Notes: generated from the letters alone by a model not told the origin. 64,000 bases of DNA from Pseudooceanicola lipolyticus (GCF_002786325.1 NZ_PGTB01000004.1:1-64000), one strand, 5' to 3'; counted from the stretch's first letter, positions 44,097 through 52,811 are shown. Made by a program: numbers and translations.

Positions 44097-45680
44097 TCAG
44101 TCTTCCACCGCCGGGTCATTGGGCACCAGGCCGGGCACCGGGGTGCCGCGCATTTCCGGTCGCATTTGCTGTCCGACGAGGGTGTGAACCGTTGCCAGAA
44201 GGTCGAATTCGTGGATCTTGGGCAGCGCGCCGCGCCCCGGAATGTCGGGGCCGGCGGCAACGAACCAACCATCGCCGATATGGTGCCCGGGCCGTCCATC
44301 CACATAGCCGCCATAATCGTGATTATATACGGTGCCGTACTGTTCCGATCGGAAACCGCGGATCTGTCGCGCGCTTCTGACCGTGGTGCGCATCACCAGA
44401 TCCGGCAGCACTCGGCGTTGCACGCCCTCCGGCCAGATTTCCGAGCCGCGCGTGATGTCGCGCACCAGCGGTTCGCCGGTTTCGATATCCACGAAGCTTT
44501 CGAACCCCGCCCGGATCTTCCCAAGCAGCGCATCGTATTCGGCGCCGGGCTCTACGATGCCATCGCGCTCGCGGCCCTTGAGATTGACATGGATCAGCCC
44601 CTCGAGGTCGCCTGCAAGGGCGAAGGCCTTGGTCTTTGACCAGTCGCGCGCATCGGTGCGCCAGAACATGGTCATCGCGTCCTGCACGGCAAAAGGCAGT
44701 TTCGCCTTGATCCGCGAGCGCAGTTCCAGAGGGAGGGACTCGCGCAGGCGCGCGAAGGGGGATTTTGCAACCGTTTCCGGATCGTCCCGTTTCTCGTCCC
44801 GAGTGATCCGGTCGAGCATCCGGCTGATCATCGGGTAGACCGAGTAGTTTTCCGTCATTCCGTGCAGCGAAAAGGCGATGACGTTCACCTCCTCTCCGGC
44901 CGCGTCGATGATCTCGCCCAGCGCCTTGTCGGTTGCAATGGCGACCTGCCGCATCGCATCGTCAAGCGCCTTGCCCTCCTGTTCGCTCAATTCTCCGGTC
45001 GCGCCATAGCGGTTCCACGCCTTATGCCCGATCCGGTGGACCGAGCCAAAGGCGAGCAGCAGCAGATCCCATGCGTTTTCTTTCATCAGCAGCCTGCAGG
45101 CGCGACTGTGCCAATCGGCAGCGGCGATCAGTTCATCGCGCAATTTCAGCAGCGCCCTGGCGCTTTGGGCCCCGGCAAATTCATCGGGAATGGGCATCGG
45201 ACCAATTTCCCTTTTGATCCGTTCGATCAGCCCCAACGGGTATGCGCCGGGCGCCCCGATCTTGTCATGGGTACCCCATCCGGTCAGTTCGACCCCGTTG
45301 AACGGCTTGGGGCCATAAGTGATCGGAACATCCACGGCGATCACCCGCGGGCCGTCTTGGGGGAAATTCCGGTAGAAGGGTTCGACCGGTTGCCATTCCG
45401 GCGAAGCACGCAGAAACTTCATCAGATCGGGCCGCCACACCAGGTAGAACATCCAGCCATGCTCGGAAGGGTAGGTGCCGGTGAAGAAGGACGGCCAAGG
45501 CGTCCCGGCCATGTAATCCGCCGTCGATTCAATCGCGCCCTGCGCCCCTTTGGCGCGCAGACGCGCGAGGTTCGGCAGGTCACCGGCATCCATCCATTGC
45601 TGCATCCGATCCTCGGGCGAGGCATCGATGGCAAGCAGCATCAGTTTCTTGGGCTTCAGGGGCATTTGGCTGTGTCTCAT
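44097..45680 (-). CDS. AlkP-superfamily paralogue 3
   Basis: From the ATG at 45680 the product is 527 residues; starts at 45665 (MPLKPKK) or further upstream inside the GT2 gene are possible, and no strong Shine-Dalgarno decides it. Asp19 in LLAIDASPED is kept. The nucleophile region MAGTPWPSFFTGT has Ala58 at the expected Thr place, though Thr60 is near. Metal motifs are H215-R-I-G-H219 and SLHG (Leu272, His273), and GHHIGDGWFVAAGPD late in the chain. It is the first of the three paralogues in transcript order, five bases after the GT2 stop. No signal peptide. Confidence 0.7.
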   Translation of the reverse strand: MRHSQMPLKPKKLMLLAIDASPEDRMQQWMDAGDLPNLARLRAKGAQGAIESTADYMAGTPWPSFFTGTYPSEHGWMFYLVWRPDLMKFLRASPEWQPVEPFYRNFPQDGPRVIAVDVPITYGPKPFNGVELTGWGTHDKIGAPGAYPLGLIERIKREIGPMPIPDEFAGAQSARALLKLRDELIAAADWHSRACRLLMKENAWDLLLLAFGSVHRIGHKAWNRYGATGELSEQEGKALDDAMRQVAIATDKALGEIIDAAGEEVNVIAFSLHGMTENYSVYPMISRMLDRITRDEKRDDPETVAKSPFARLRESLPLELRSRIKAKLPFAVQDAMTMFWRTDARDWSKTKAFALAGDLEGLIHVNLKGRERDGIVEPGAEYDALLGKIRAGFESFVDIETGEPLVRDITRGSEIWPEGVQRRVLPDLVMRTTVRSARQIRGFRSEQYGTVYNHDYGGYVDGRPGHHIGDGWFVAAGPDIPGRGALPKIHEFDLLATVHTLVGQQMRPEMRGTPVPGLVPNDPAVED

Positions 45681-45684
45681 TCGT

Positions 45685-46656
45685 TCATTCAAATCGGCGT
45701 CCAGGCGATGCCGGGGTGTCTGCACCCGCGGGAGAACTGTCGATCAGCCCGCTGCGGAACCCTGCCGTCCAGGCAAAGGCGCCGATCAACAGCAACGGGC
45801 TGATGATCAGGGTCATCGGCAGCTTGGCCGGGCTCAGCCGCGCCACCCTGCCGATGATGTAGACAAGCCGCCGCAAGACGACGGCGGGCGCGAGGATGCG
45901 CATCCGTGCCAGGCGGGCCTGGCGGTCGCTCAGCAGCAGGCGCAATCGCCCCCGCGAATAGCCGAAGGTGCGGTGATGCCGGATCATGTCGGCCATCCTG
46001 CGCCGCCCGGCATGGCGCACCGCCATGCGCGGTGAAAACTGGATGCCGTCCCGCCACAGCGCCGTGGCGCGTTCGCAAAAATCGACATCCTCGCCAGTGG
46101 CAATCCCGTCGCGGTGCCGGAAGCCGCCGAGGCGGTTGAAATCTTCCTTTCGGATCGAAAGGTTGCAGGAGGGTGCCATATGCATAGGGCCGGCAGGGCG
46201 CGCGCGCGGCAGATCCGCGAACTGAAGCAGATTGTCGGCGCGCGCCACCGGATGCCAGGGAGCGAGATCCGCAACCGGACCCGCCGCAAGCCGGGCGCCG
46301 TGTTCAAGCGCATCGGCCGCGGCCTGAACCCAGTCCGGATCCGGCCTGCAATCGGCATCGATAAAGGCCAGGATGGGGCCGCGTGCGGCGTCGGCACCAA
46401 GGTTGCGCGCCGCGCCGGGCAGGTGTCCGCTGCCGCTGCGGACCACCACGACACCCTGAGACTGAGCGGCGGTCCTGATCGCGTCATCCGACCAGGCGTC
46501 GACGACGATCACCTCGAATGCGCGATCCGTCTGCTGCTCCCTCAGATCGCGCAGCAGGTGCAGCAGGGCATCGGGATGGCCCTTGCAGGGAATAATGACC
46601 GACACCTCGGGCGTGTCCGGCCGGTTCGTCGCAGGGCGGATACGCGGGTCAACCAT
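45685..46656 (-). CDS. Family 2 glycosyltransferase
   Basis: I chose the ATG at 46656 because GAGG lies six bases before it; it overlaps the flippase stop by eight bases. The 323-residue protein has VSVIIPCKGHPDALLHLL, VVDAWSDDAI, GAARNLGADAARGPILAFID with the acidic DADCRPD motif, and MAPSCNLSIRKEDF. A hydrophobic segment near the C-terminus (LPMTLIISPLLLIGAFAW) may anchor it to the inner membrane. It would add a sugar to a lipid-linked acceptor in the glycan operon. Confidence 0.85.
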   Translation of the reverse strand: MVDPRIRPATNRPDTPEVSVIIPCKGHPDALLHLLRDLREQQTDRAFEVIVVDAWSDDAIRTAAQSQGVVVVRSGSGHLPGAARNLGADAARGPILAFIDADCRPDPDWVQAAADALEHGARLAAGPVADLAPWHPVARADNLLQFADLPRARPAGPMHMAPSCNLSIRKEDFNRLGGFRHRDGIATGEDVDFCERATALWRDGIQFSPRMAVRHAGRRRMADMIRHHRTFGYSRGRLRLLLSDRQARLARMRILAPAVVLRRLVYIIGRVARLSPAKLPMTLIISPLLLIGAFAWTAGFRSGLIDSSPAGADTPASPGRRFE

Positions 46657-47962
46657 CGCCGGCCTCGGTCGTCTCGCCACTGCGGATTGCACGCAGGATC
46701 AGCACCAGCAGCGCGGTGGCCGCAAGGCATTCGGTGGCAAAGGTTGTCCAGGCCGCGCCGGGCGCGCCATAGGCCGGGATCACCACGGCATTCATCGCCG
46801 CATTGGCCAGGGCGGTCACGATCAGGATGCCCAGGCAATCCTTTTCGCGATGCAGCGCCCCGGCGAGGTTAAGACAGGCAAGGCCGATGAACAGCGGAAC
46901 GGTCGAAAGCGCCAGAATGGCAAACACATCCGCGCTCGACCGATAGTCTTCGCCCCAGACGGTGGTCACGATCGGGGCGGCCAGGGGAATGCAGATCGCG
47001 GCCAGCAGAACCCCGGCAAGGCTGACCGCGGTCAGAAGCCGGCGGGTCAGGCGCGCAAGCTCGGGCCGGTTCCGTGTCACCGCCATCGCCGCCGCGATGG
47101 GAACGAAAACCATCATCAACGGCCGGATCAGCGTGCGCGTGACTTCAAGCAAGCGATAGGATGTTCCGTATTCGGCGACGGATGTTGTTGTGGAGAGGCT
47201 GAACAGCATCAGCATGTCGATCCTGCTTTGCAGCAACAGGACGATCTCGGTGAAGAAAAAGGGCAGGGCGGCGAACAGCATCGGCCGTACGGCCACAAAC
47301 GTCCATTGCAAGCGCGGTGTGCCCAGCCGGGCCTGGGTCACCCGGATGGCGACAGCCACCATCACCGTGTTCGCAGCCACATAGAGCACCAGCACCGCCG
47401 GAAGCGACCAGCCCCATATCACCGCCAGCGACGACAGCGCGATCAGCAGCGGTCCGATGGCGCCGACGGCAAGCCGCAGACCGGTCCAGCGGAAGCCGAC
47501 GAAAATCGCCGAGAAGGAAAAGAACAGGTCACCCACCAGCATGTAGAGCGTGGTGAGCGCGCAGATCAGCAGCAGCTCCGGCTGTACCAACGCCACGACC
47601 GCATTTATGCCGAACCACAGCGCCACCGTTGCGACCACCCGCAGCGGCAGGGCCTGTCCCAGCATTGCCAGCGCCTCGCCCGGCCGTTGCGCCGACGAGC
47701 GGCGCAATTCGCGGTCGGTGCCCAGATGGCTGGCGGTGGCCGCGATTGCACCCACCACGCCGCAGAAGAAGAACTGCCCGATCAGATCCTTGTCGAAATA
47801 GCGCGCAAGCACGATGGCGGCGACGAGGCCGGGCAGCTTCTGAACCAGCTGGGCCGCGACCGAAAGCACCAGGTCGCGTTCCCATCCTGTCACGCGGGCA
47901 ATCAGCGTTTCCGCCCCGGCGCGCCCATGTGCCCGCACGCGGGTGTCAGTGGACTGCGACAC
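46649..47962 (-). CDS. Wzx-type flippase (MATE/MOP polysaccharide exporter)
   Basis: The GTG at 47962, seven bases after GGAGG, is the best start and gives 437 residues; a TTG start eight codons earlier has no such site. The protein has about twelve to fourteen hydrophobic segments and the polysaccharide biosynthesis C-terminal layout, with VLARYFDKDLIGQFFF early and VAEYGTSYRLLEV in the middle. Flippases of this kind move undecaprenyl-linked glycans or similar lipids to the periplasmic face. It overlaps the flanking GT2 genes on both sides, which ties export to the same product. Confidence 0.8.
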   Translation of the reverse strand: MSQSTDTRVRAHGRAGAETLIARVTGWERDLVLSVAAQLVQKLPGLVAAIVLARYFDKDLIGQFFFCGVVGAIAATASHLGTDRELRRSSAQRPGEALAMLGQALPLRVVATVALWFGINAVVALVQPELLLICALTTLYMLVGDLFFSFSAIFVGFRWTGLRLAVGAIGPLLIALSSLAVIWGWSLPAVLVLYVAANTVMVAVAIRVTQARLGTPRLQWTFVAVRPMLFAALPFFFTEIVLLLQSRIDMLMLFSLSTTTSVAEYGTSYRLLEVTRTLIRPLMMVFVPIAAAMAVTRNRPELARLTRRLLTAVSLAGVLLAAICIPLAAPIVTTVWGEDYRSSADVFAILALSTVPLFIGLACLNLAGALHREKDCLGILIVTALANAAMNAVVIPAYGAPGAAWTTFATECLAATALLVLILRAIRSGETTEAGDG

Positions 47963-49028
47963 GGGCAATCCTCCAATAGGCGGCAAAACTCCCGGACAGC
48001 AGCCTTACCAGCGCGCCGGAAACCCGGCCCCGGAACAGCCCGTCCGCAAAGGGCAGGGGACTGCCATGCAGAACCGCGCCGTCCCGCAGGCGCCGGTGGT
48101 GTTGCACTTGGTTGCGCATCTGTCGAAGCTCATGCCGGTTGGCGATGATCCAGGCCCAGCCCTGGGCCCATTGCGGGATCCATCCGCGTATCACCACCAG
48201 CCCCAGCGTAGCGCATTCATAGGCCAGCAAGGCCGGCGCCAGAACCAGGATCGTGCGCCAGTGGAAACAGATCGCGATTGTCAGCAGCCGGTTGCGCATC
48301 GACAGATAGGCGCGCTGTTTGGGATAGTTGCCAGCCCCCCGGAAGGACAGCCCGGTATAACCCGCGCCTCGGTCATGCAAGACGACGGCGCGCGTCGCGC
48401 AGGCGATGGTATGGCCCAGAAGGCGCATCCGCAGACCGAATTCGAGATCTTCGAAATAGAAGAAAAACGCCTCGTTGAAGCCACCCGCGGACAGGGCCGC
48501 ATCGCGATCCACCAGCAGGAAGGTGCTGATCAGCCCGTCTACCGAATGTGCGGCGCTGCCCGCGTCGCGCCGCGCATTGGCGTTGCCGAGAACCAGGGTG
48601 CCGAGGAAATGAGGATAGGCGCCGTCGCATTGGATCGTCTTGTTTTCGGGGGCAAAGACCAGACGCGGGCAGACAATCGCCGCCCCGGTCGCCTGCTGCG
48701 CCGCCAGCAACTCGTCGATGGCACCCGGCGTCACCTGGGTATCCGCATCGACAAGCAGAACGCGACGATTCCGCGCTGCTTTCATGCCCCGGTTGCGCGC
48801 GGTTGCGGGCCCGGGATTTTCCTGTAGGCGAATGATCACAAGACCTGGACATATCTGTTCCGCACCTTCAGGGCTGCCATCCTGCGAGCCGTTGTCCACC
48901 AGGATAAACTCGTCGACCAAGGGGGCGTGGTCGACCAGCGACTGGAGGCAGGACAGCAAGCGCTCGCCGCCGTTGTAGTTGATTACAACAGCGGTCAGGC
49001 CATATTCCCCGGTCTCAGCCATCCGCAT
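47946..49028 (-). CDS. Family 2 glycosyltransferase
   Basis: The ATG at 49028 gives 360 residues and overlaps the GT4 stop; a second ATG lies six bases later. Longer frames upstream are shadows of the GT4 gene. Motifs are YGLTAVVINYNGGERLL, ILVDNGSQDGS, ATARNRGMKAARNRRVLLVD with DADTQV, and GGFNEAFFFYFEDLEFGLR, a pattern of rhamnosyltransferase-like GT2 enzymes. A C-terminal hydrophobic segment (TILVLAPALLAYECATLG) suggests membrane contact. It overlaps the flippase gene by 17 bases. Confidence 0.85.
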   Translation of the reverse strand: MRMAETGEYGLTAVVINYNGGERLLSCLQSLVDHAPLVDEFILVDNGSQDGSPEGAEQICPGLVIIRLQENPGPATARNRGMKAARNRRVLLVDADTQVTPGAIDELLAAQQATGAAIVCPRLVFAPENKTIQCDGAYPHFLGTLVLGNANARRDAGSAAHSVDGLISTFLLVDRDAALSAGGFNEAFFFYFEDLEFGLRMRLLGHTIACATRAVVLHDRGAGYTGLSFRGAGNYPKQRAYLSMRNRLLTIAICFHWRTILVLAPALLAYECATLGLVVIRGWIPQWAQGWAWIIANRHELRQMRNQVQHHRRLRDGAVLHGSPLPFADGLFRGRVSGALVRLLSGSFAAYWRIARVAVH

Positions 49029-50304
49029 TGTCGCGCTCGCCGATGCCACGCGCCGCGCAGGCCTGATCATAGGCGGTATGCACCCGCTGGGCGATTGCCT
49101 CCCATGAATAGTGGTTAAACACGGTGTCACGGGCGGTCTGTCCAAGCGTATCGCCGCGGGCCCGGTCGCCCAGCAGGCGCGATATGGCCTCGGCAAAGGC
49201 CGCCACATCGCCATCGGGCACGATACAGGCATCGATGCCATCTTTCAGGTTCTTGCCCGAACTTTTGAACGACACGATCGGGCGCTCCGCAGCCATGTAA
49301 TTGAGCAGCTTGAGCGGATAGCCCGGACATTCGATCCTGGGATTCACCAGTACGTCGGCGGTGCAGAGCTCGTGCGCAAGTTCGGCGCGGTCTGCATCGA
49401 CCGCGGTGACCCGGTCGCCGATGCCCCGCGCGCGCGCCTGCTCCAGCACCGCCTCGTGCGGCTGGGGGATCACCAGGACCAGGCGGGCATGTGCATGTGT
49501 TTCTGCCACCCGGGCGAAGGCGTCGAGCAGCAGATCGATGCCCTGATAGGCGGCGAGGTTCCCGGCATAGACCACGCGTCCCGCAATTACCGCCCCCGTC
49601 TGCCGGCGGAACCAATCTATCGCAGCCTCTTCGAGGCCGTTGCCGACAATCGTCATCGGGGCCGCGACCTTCGTGGCCGCCAGCTTGTCGTGAATTTCCT
49701 CTGTCACCGGAATGATATGATCGGCCCGCTTCGGAAGCACCCGGTCCAGCAAACTGCCAAACCGGTTCAGCGTCCCTTCGAAGATCGGCGCGGCATAATA
49801 GGAAAGCTCGTCGCCCAGAAGTGTATGCGCATCATAGACAATCGAGACCGGCCGGAACCGGCGCACGGCAAGCCCGACGAGAAGCGCTTCGTAATGGTGA
49901 CAATGAAGCAGTCGGATATTGTGCTTGCGCACCACCTTCAGGGTCTTGGCGAACAGCAAGGGGTTCAGCAGCAGCATCTTCCCGAGCCCGGGGCCGGGCG
50001 CCGGATCCCAGGTACCGGGCACGTTGGCAATCCGGTGCAGCTTGTAGGCGGGGCCTGCATCGGGGTTGTCGGAGAACGGAGCACCGTCGTTTTCACCGCT
50101 ATAGTGATAGGCCACGACATGAACCTCGCGGCCCGATCTGGCAATGGTCTCTGCCAGTCTCTCGATGCGGATGGGCGTGCCGCGCCGGCAGGGAAACGGA
50201 CAGGCCGCAACCATCAGCACCGGTTCCATCGGGCGACAGACGGGTTCCGAGGCGGGCGACGCGGTCGCCGCTAGGTTTGAATGTTCAACTGGTAAGCCAC
50301 CCAT
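49015..50304 (-). CDS. Family 4 glycosyltransferase
   Basis: The 429-residue protein is first in the nine-gene operon. It has a GT-B fold: the N-terminal domain begins VLMVAACPFPCRRGTPIRIE and contains LLHCHHYEALLVGLA and YDAHTLLGDEL; the C-terminal domain has TIVGNGLEE, VVYAGNLAAYQGIDLLLDAF and RIECPGYPLKLLNYMAAERP, where the usual second Glu of the E-x7-E pair is Asn. The start at 50304 is uncertain; an ATG 25 codons later (MEPVLMVAAC) fits the domain better. It would transfer an activated sugar in the cytoplasm. Confidence 0.8.
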   Translation of the reverse strand: MGGLPVEHSNLAATASPASEPVCRPMEPVLMVAACPFPCRRGTPIRIERLAETIARSGREVHVVAYHYSGENDGAPFSDNPDAGPAYKLHRIANVPGTWDPAPGPGLGKMLLLNPLLFAKTLKVVRKHNIRLLHCHHYEALLVGLAVRRFRPVSIVYDAHTLLGDELSYYAAPIFEGTLNRFGSLLDRVLPKRADHIIPVTEEIHDKLAATKVAAPMTIVGNGLEEAAIDWFRRQTGAVIAGRVVYAGNLAAYQGIDLLLDAFARVAETHAHARLVLVIPQPHEAVLEQARARGIGDRVTAVDADRAELAHELCTADVLVNPRIECPGYPLKLLNYMAAERPIVSFKSSGKNLKDGIDACIVPDGDVAAFAEAISRLLGDRARGDTLGQTARDTVFNHYSWEAIAQRVHTAYDQACAARGIGERDNADG

Positions 50305-50869
50305 TTGAAATCCAAGGCCAAATCAATATCCAAGCTGTAGCAGAGGCAGGTCTGACTTGTGCCGCCCGAAGACTTCGTTTGCTGAGACTTTAAGCAGATC
50401 TGTTACCGAATAGCGTCGATTTCGCCACCTTGTGCATTTGTTCAACGTCAAATGAAGTCGTGCGACCGGACTCGTGCACGGTCTGAAATGCTGGCTCATC
50501 GGTCTTGATGCTGCGCCGCGCATAGGAGGATCGTCAAGCGGCGTGGTTGACGCGAAGGATTTGGGCATGGAACCGCGCGAATGTTTGTCGGATCACGCTT
50601 GGTGTCCGTCGCGGTGGCGCAATTTTGGCACCACCAACGATGAGACCCTGACAGGCGCGCCGAAACCGACGGTCCGGCCTGCGCGCTGGCCGGCCGGCCG
50701 GCCGGTGATGTGTGACGACACGCTGCGAACGCGAACGGTGTGATGAAGGCGCGGGGCCTTGGGCATTGTCATTTGCCGCCGCAAGGCGAGTCTGACGTCC
50801 CAAATACTGCCCCCGCGCCATGTTTGCAGAACAGCCGTGGCGTATCGAAGGCCGCAGACGGGGAAACCC
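50305..50869. other. Non-coding or degraded stretch left of the aldolase gene
   Basis: About 565 bases lie upstream of the glycan operon and downstream of the minus-strand aldolase. Several short frames exist on the minus strand but none reads as a protein; one frame is cut by stops after VNHAA and again after FGNRSA, which could be the remains of a gene. It must hold the promoter of the nine-gene operon. A GGCC repeat lies at 50688-50705. Confidence 0.45.
50688..50705. repeat. (GGCC)4 tetranucleotide tract
   Basis: Four copies of GGCC followed by GG form an 18-base self-complementary tract in the non-coding stretch. It can form a strong hairpin and is prone to slippage. Confidence 0.8.
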
Positions 50870-51646
50870 CTATTCCAGTGCCTTGCGCAATTCGGCCAAG
50901 GTGCCGGCAACATCCTCGCGCTGGAAGACGTTGCGCCCGAAAAAGACACCGCGGGCGCCATGTTCGATGGCTGCCCTCGCGGTCCGGGCAAGATCGTCTA
51001 CCGAACCGGAACGCGCGCCACCGGCGATGCAGACCGGCGCAAGGGACTGACCCGCGATCCGGCCAACACCCTCGGCGCCGCACCAGTCGGTTTTGATGAT
51101 ATCGGCCCCGAATTCGCCCGCGATCCGGCAGTTCATCGAGACGACATCCGGATCGTCAGCGCGCGCGAAGCCGCCGTTCGAGGCCATCGCTTCGATGACA
51201 TGAGGCATGCCGAGTTCGCGGCATTGCGCGCCGATCTCGCGGTTGATCTCGAAACAGCGGGTCTCTTCCAGCGGATCCCGTGCGCAGGTGAAAAGATAGG
51301 TGATCACCGCGTCCGCGCCGAGTTCGACAGCCTCGCGCACATCGCTGACCCGGCGGGTGTGGGTGCCGTCATAGCCGAAGGGCCCGCCTGTGCGCCACAT
51401 GGTGGTCTGGTCCATGCGCAGGATGACCGAGGGGATGCGTTCGAGCAACTTATAGTGCTTGCGCAACATGCCCGGATTCACGATCACGCTGCCCACGCCA
51501 CCATCGGCAAGCGTGGCAATCAGGCGTTCCGGGTCCTCGATGCCGTCGATGACGCCAACCTGCATGCCATGGTCGATCGGGATGCAGAACAGGTTGCCGG
51601 AGCCGATGCTGAAGAGGCGCGCAAGGCGCCGGGATTTGCCGGGCAT
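50870..51646 (-). CDS. DeoC/FbaB/LsrF-type class I aldolase, copy 1
   Basis: The 258-residue TIM-barrel protein has the family features NLFCIPIDHGMQVG, SVIVNPGMLRKHY, the Schiff-base Lys in ADIIKTDWCGAEGVG, and a phosphate loop CIAGGARSGSVDD with GARGVFFGRNVFQREDV. It resembles archaeal-type fructose-bisphosphate aldolases and LsrF thiolases. It is transcribed 21 bases after the DeoR gene, away from the DhaKL operon, which itself holds a second member of the family at 60218. It likely cleaves a phosphorylated ketose or diketone of the same pathway. Confidence 0.8.
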   Translation of the reverse strand: MPGKSRRLARLFSIGSGNLFCIPIDHGMQVGVIDGIEDPERLIATLADGGVGSVIVNPGMLRKHYKLLERIPSVILRMDQTTMWRTGGPFGYDGTHTRRVSDVREAVELGADAVITYLFTCARDPLEETRCFEINREIGAQCRELGMPHVIEAMASNGGFARADDPDVVSMNCRIAGEFGADIIKTDWCGAEGVGRIAGQSLAPVCIAGGARSGSVDDLARTARAAIEHGARGVFFGRNVFQREDVAGTLAELRKALE

Positions 51647-51667
51647 GATTGATCCTTTCTTGGGGCT

Positions 51668-52441
51668 TCAAACGAGTTCGAAATCGATTCCGGCAGAGCG
51701 CAGCGTGGCCAGGGCCTCTTCGCCGGGATCCTTTGAAATGATGACGTGGTCAAAATCGGTCAGGTCCGCGATGTAGTTCAGCGCGGAAAACTGGAACTTG
51801 CTCGAGTCGACGAGCAGGACCGATTTCTTGGCGATCTTGAGCATGGCGCGCTTCATCCGCACCACCTGTTCGTCCTGCGTGTAGAGCGAGATGCCGCGGA
51901 TCGTGGTGGAGGACATCACCGCCACGTCGACAACATAGCTTGCGATGGCCTGCTCGCATTGCAGCCCGAAAAAGCCATTGAAGCCTCGGCTGAATTTTCC
52001 GCCCAGCGCGATCATCTCGACGCCGGGTTCATTCGAAAGCCGCTCGATGACGGGGAGCCCGTTGGTGAGCACGGTGATCGGGGTGATCTCCTGGATGAAC
52101 TCGGTCATCTGATAGGCGGTGGTACTGTCATCCCATGCCAAGGCGTTGCCGGGTTCGATATGTTTGATCGCGGCGCGGGCCAGGCGGCGCTTTTCGTCGA
52201 TCTGCTTTTGGCTGCGGAAGTGGTAGCTGCTTTCGAAGATCACCGACCGTTCCGCCGAAACCGCTCCCCGAACCCGCGTGATCGCGCCATTGCGCTCAAG
52301 TTCGGCAAGGTCGCGGTGTACCGTCATGATGCTGACATCAAGCTTCTCGGCGATCTCCTTGATCGGGACTTCACGCCCGCCGAGCAGCAGGTCGAGGATT
52401 TTGGAGCGGCGCAGAACGCTCTTGGATGCGCTCTTGTTCAT
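51668..52441 (-). CDS. DeoR-family transcriptional regulator
   Basis: The 257-residue protein starts at the ATG at 52441; an in-frame start 25 codons upstream has no Shine-Dalgarno. The N-terminal HTH reads LRRSKILDLLLGGREVPIKE and LDVSIMTVHRDLAELE. The C-terminal sugar-phosphate sensor domain has ALAWDDSTTAYQMTEF, TVLTNGLPVIERL and VLLVDSSKFQFSALNYIADL. DeoR proteins usually repress nearby sugar genes until a phosphorylated intermediate binds. It is divergent from the ABC-DhaKL operon, and inverted repeats in the shared region are likely operators. Confidence 0.85.
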   Translation of the reverse strand: MNKSASKSVLRRSKILDLLLGGREVPIKEIAEKLDVSIMTVHRDLAELERNGAITRVRGAVSAERSVIFESSYHFRSQKQIDEKRRLARAAIKHIEPGNALAWDDSTTAYQMTEFIQEITPITVLTNGLPVIERLSNEPGVEMIALGGKFSRGFNGFFGLQCEQAIASYVVDVAVMSSTTIRGISLYTQDEQVVRMKRAMLKIAKKSVLLVDSSKFQFSALNYIADLTDFDHVIISKDPGEEALATLRSAGIDFELV

Positions 52442-52682
52442 GGGTCTGTCCAGCTTGTTCGTTTGCCCCGGAGCGGGCCTAGGCAGAAGTCTTATCTCAA
52501 AGCGTTCGAGTTTCATAACAAAAAGTGTGATACGAAATTCGAAATAGTGTGAGAATATCGGGATAGAACAGCTGTCGGCCTGTTTGACTTGATCCTGGAG
52601 CGATGCTTGTTCTTCTGACGGGCTGCCTCTAATAGCCGGTAATATATACAGAAAACTTCAATTTTTCTAAGTTTTACGATGC

Positions 52683-52695
52683 ATATGCAGCATAT
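52683..52695. promoter_or_regulatory. Short palindrome ATATGC-A-GCATAT
   Basis: Six-base perfect arms around one A, 117 bases before the binding-protein start. It shares ATGC elements with the LysR-type boxes but has different spacing, so it is probably a separate site. Confidence 0.45.
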
Positions 52696-52706
52696 TTTCC
52701 GCAGCG

Positions 52707-52756
52707 CAGAGATAACAAAATCATTGCTATATATACTAGTAAAAGTGTTATCTGTG
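52707..52756. promoter_or_regulatory. Inverted repeat flanking the putative promoter, likely DeoR operators
   Basis: CAGAGATAACA (52707-52717) and TGTTATCTGTG (52746-52756) are inverted with 10 of 11 matches and enclose 28 bases containing TATATATACTA. Paired operators around a promoter are common for DeoR repressors. The assignment is inferred. Confidence 0.55.
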
Positions 52757-52811
52757 CGGGTCGGGGGTCCGAATCAAACAGGGCAACCGCGCAGCGGAGG
52801 AGGAAAACCAA

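Larger units (their letters stand above)
52442..52811. other. Divergent regulatory region between deoR and the ABC-dhaKL operon
   Basis: This 370-base region is strongly A+T-rich in its middle, unlike the genes around it. It holds the long inverted repeat at 52707-52756, the ATATGC-A-GCATAT palindrome at 52683-52695, and copies of AGTGTGAKA at 52524 and 52546. A TATATATACTA stretch near 52730 could be part of a promoter. The Shine-Dalgarno GGAGGAGG for the binding-protein gene ends the region. Confidence 0.6.

Noticed and set aside
46583-48148. 521-codon open frame on the + strand
   Set aside because: Antisense to the flippase and flanking GT2 genes; composition is Gln/Arg/Gly-rich and no domain is seen.
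50534-50821. 95-codon minus-strand frame as a transposase remnant
   Set aside because: A few residues looked element-like, but no DDE or HTH motif and no inverted repeats were seen, so I do not call a mobile element.
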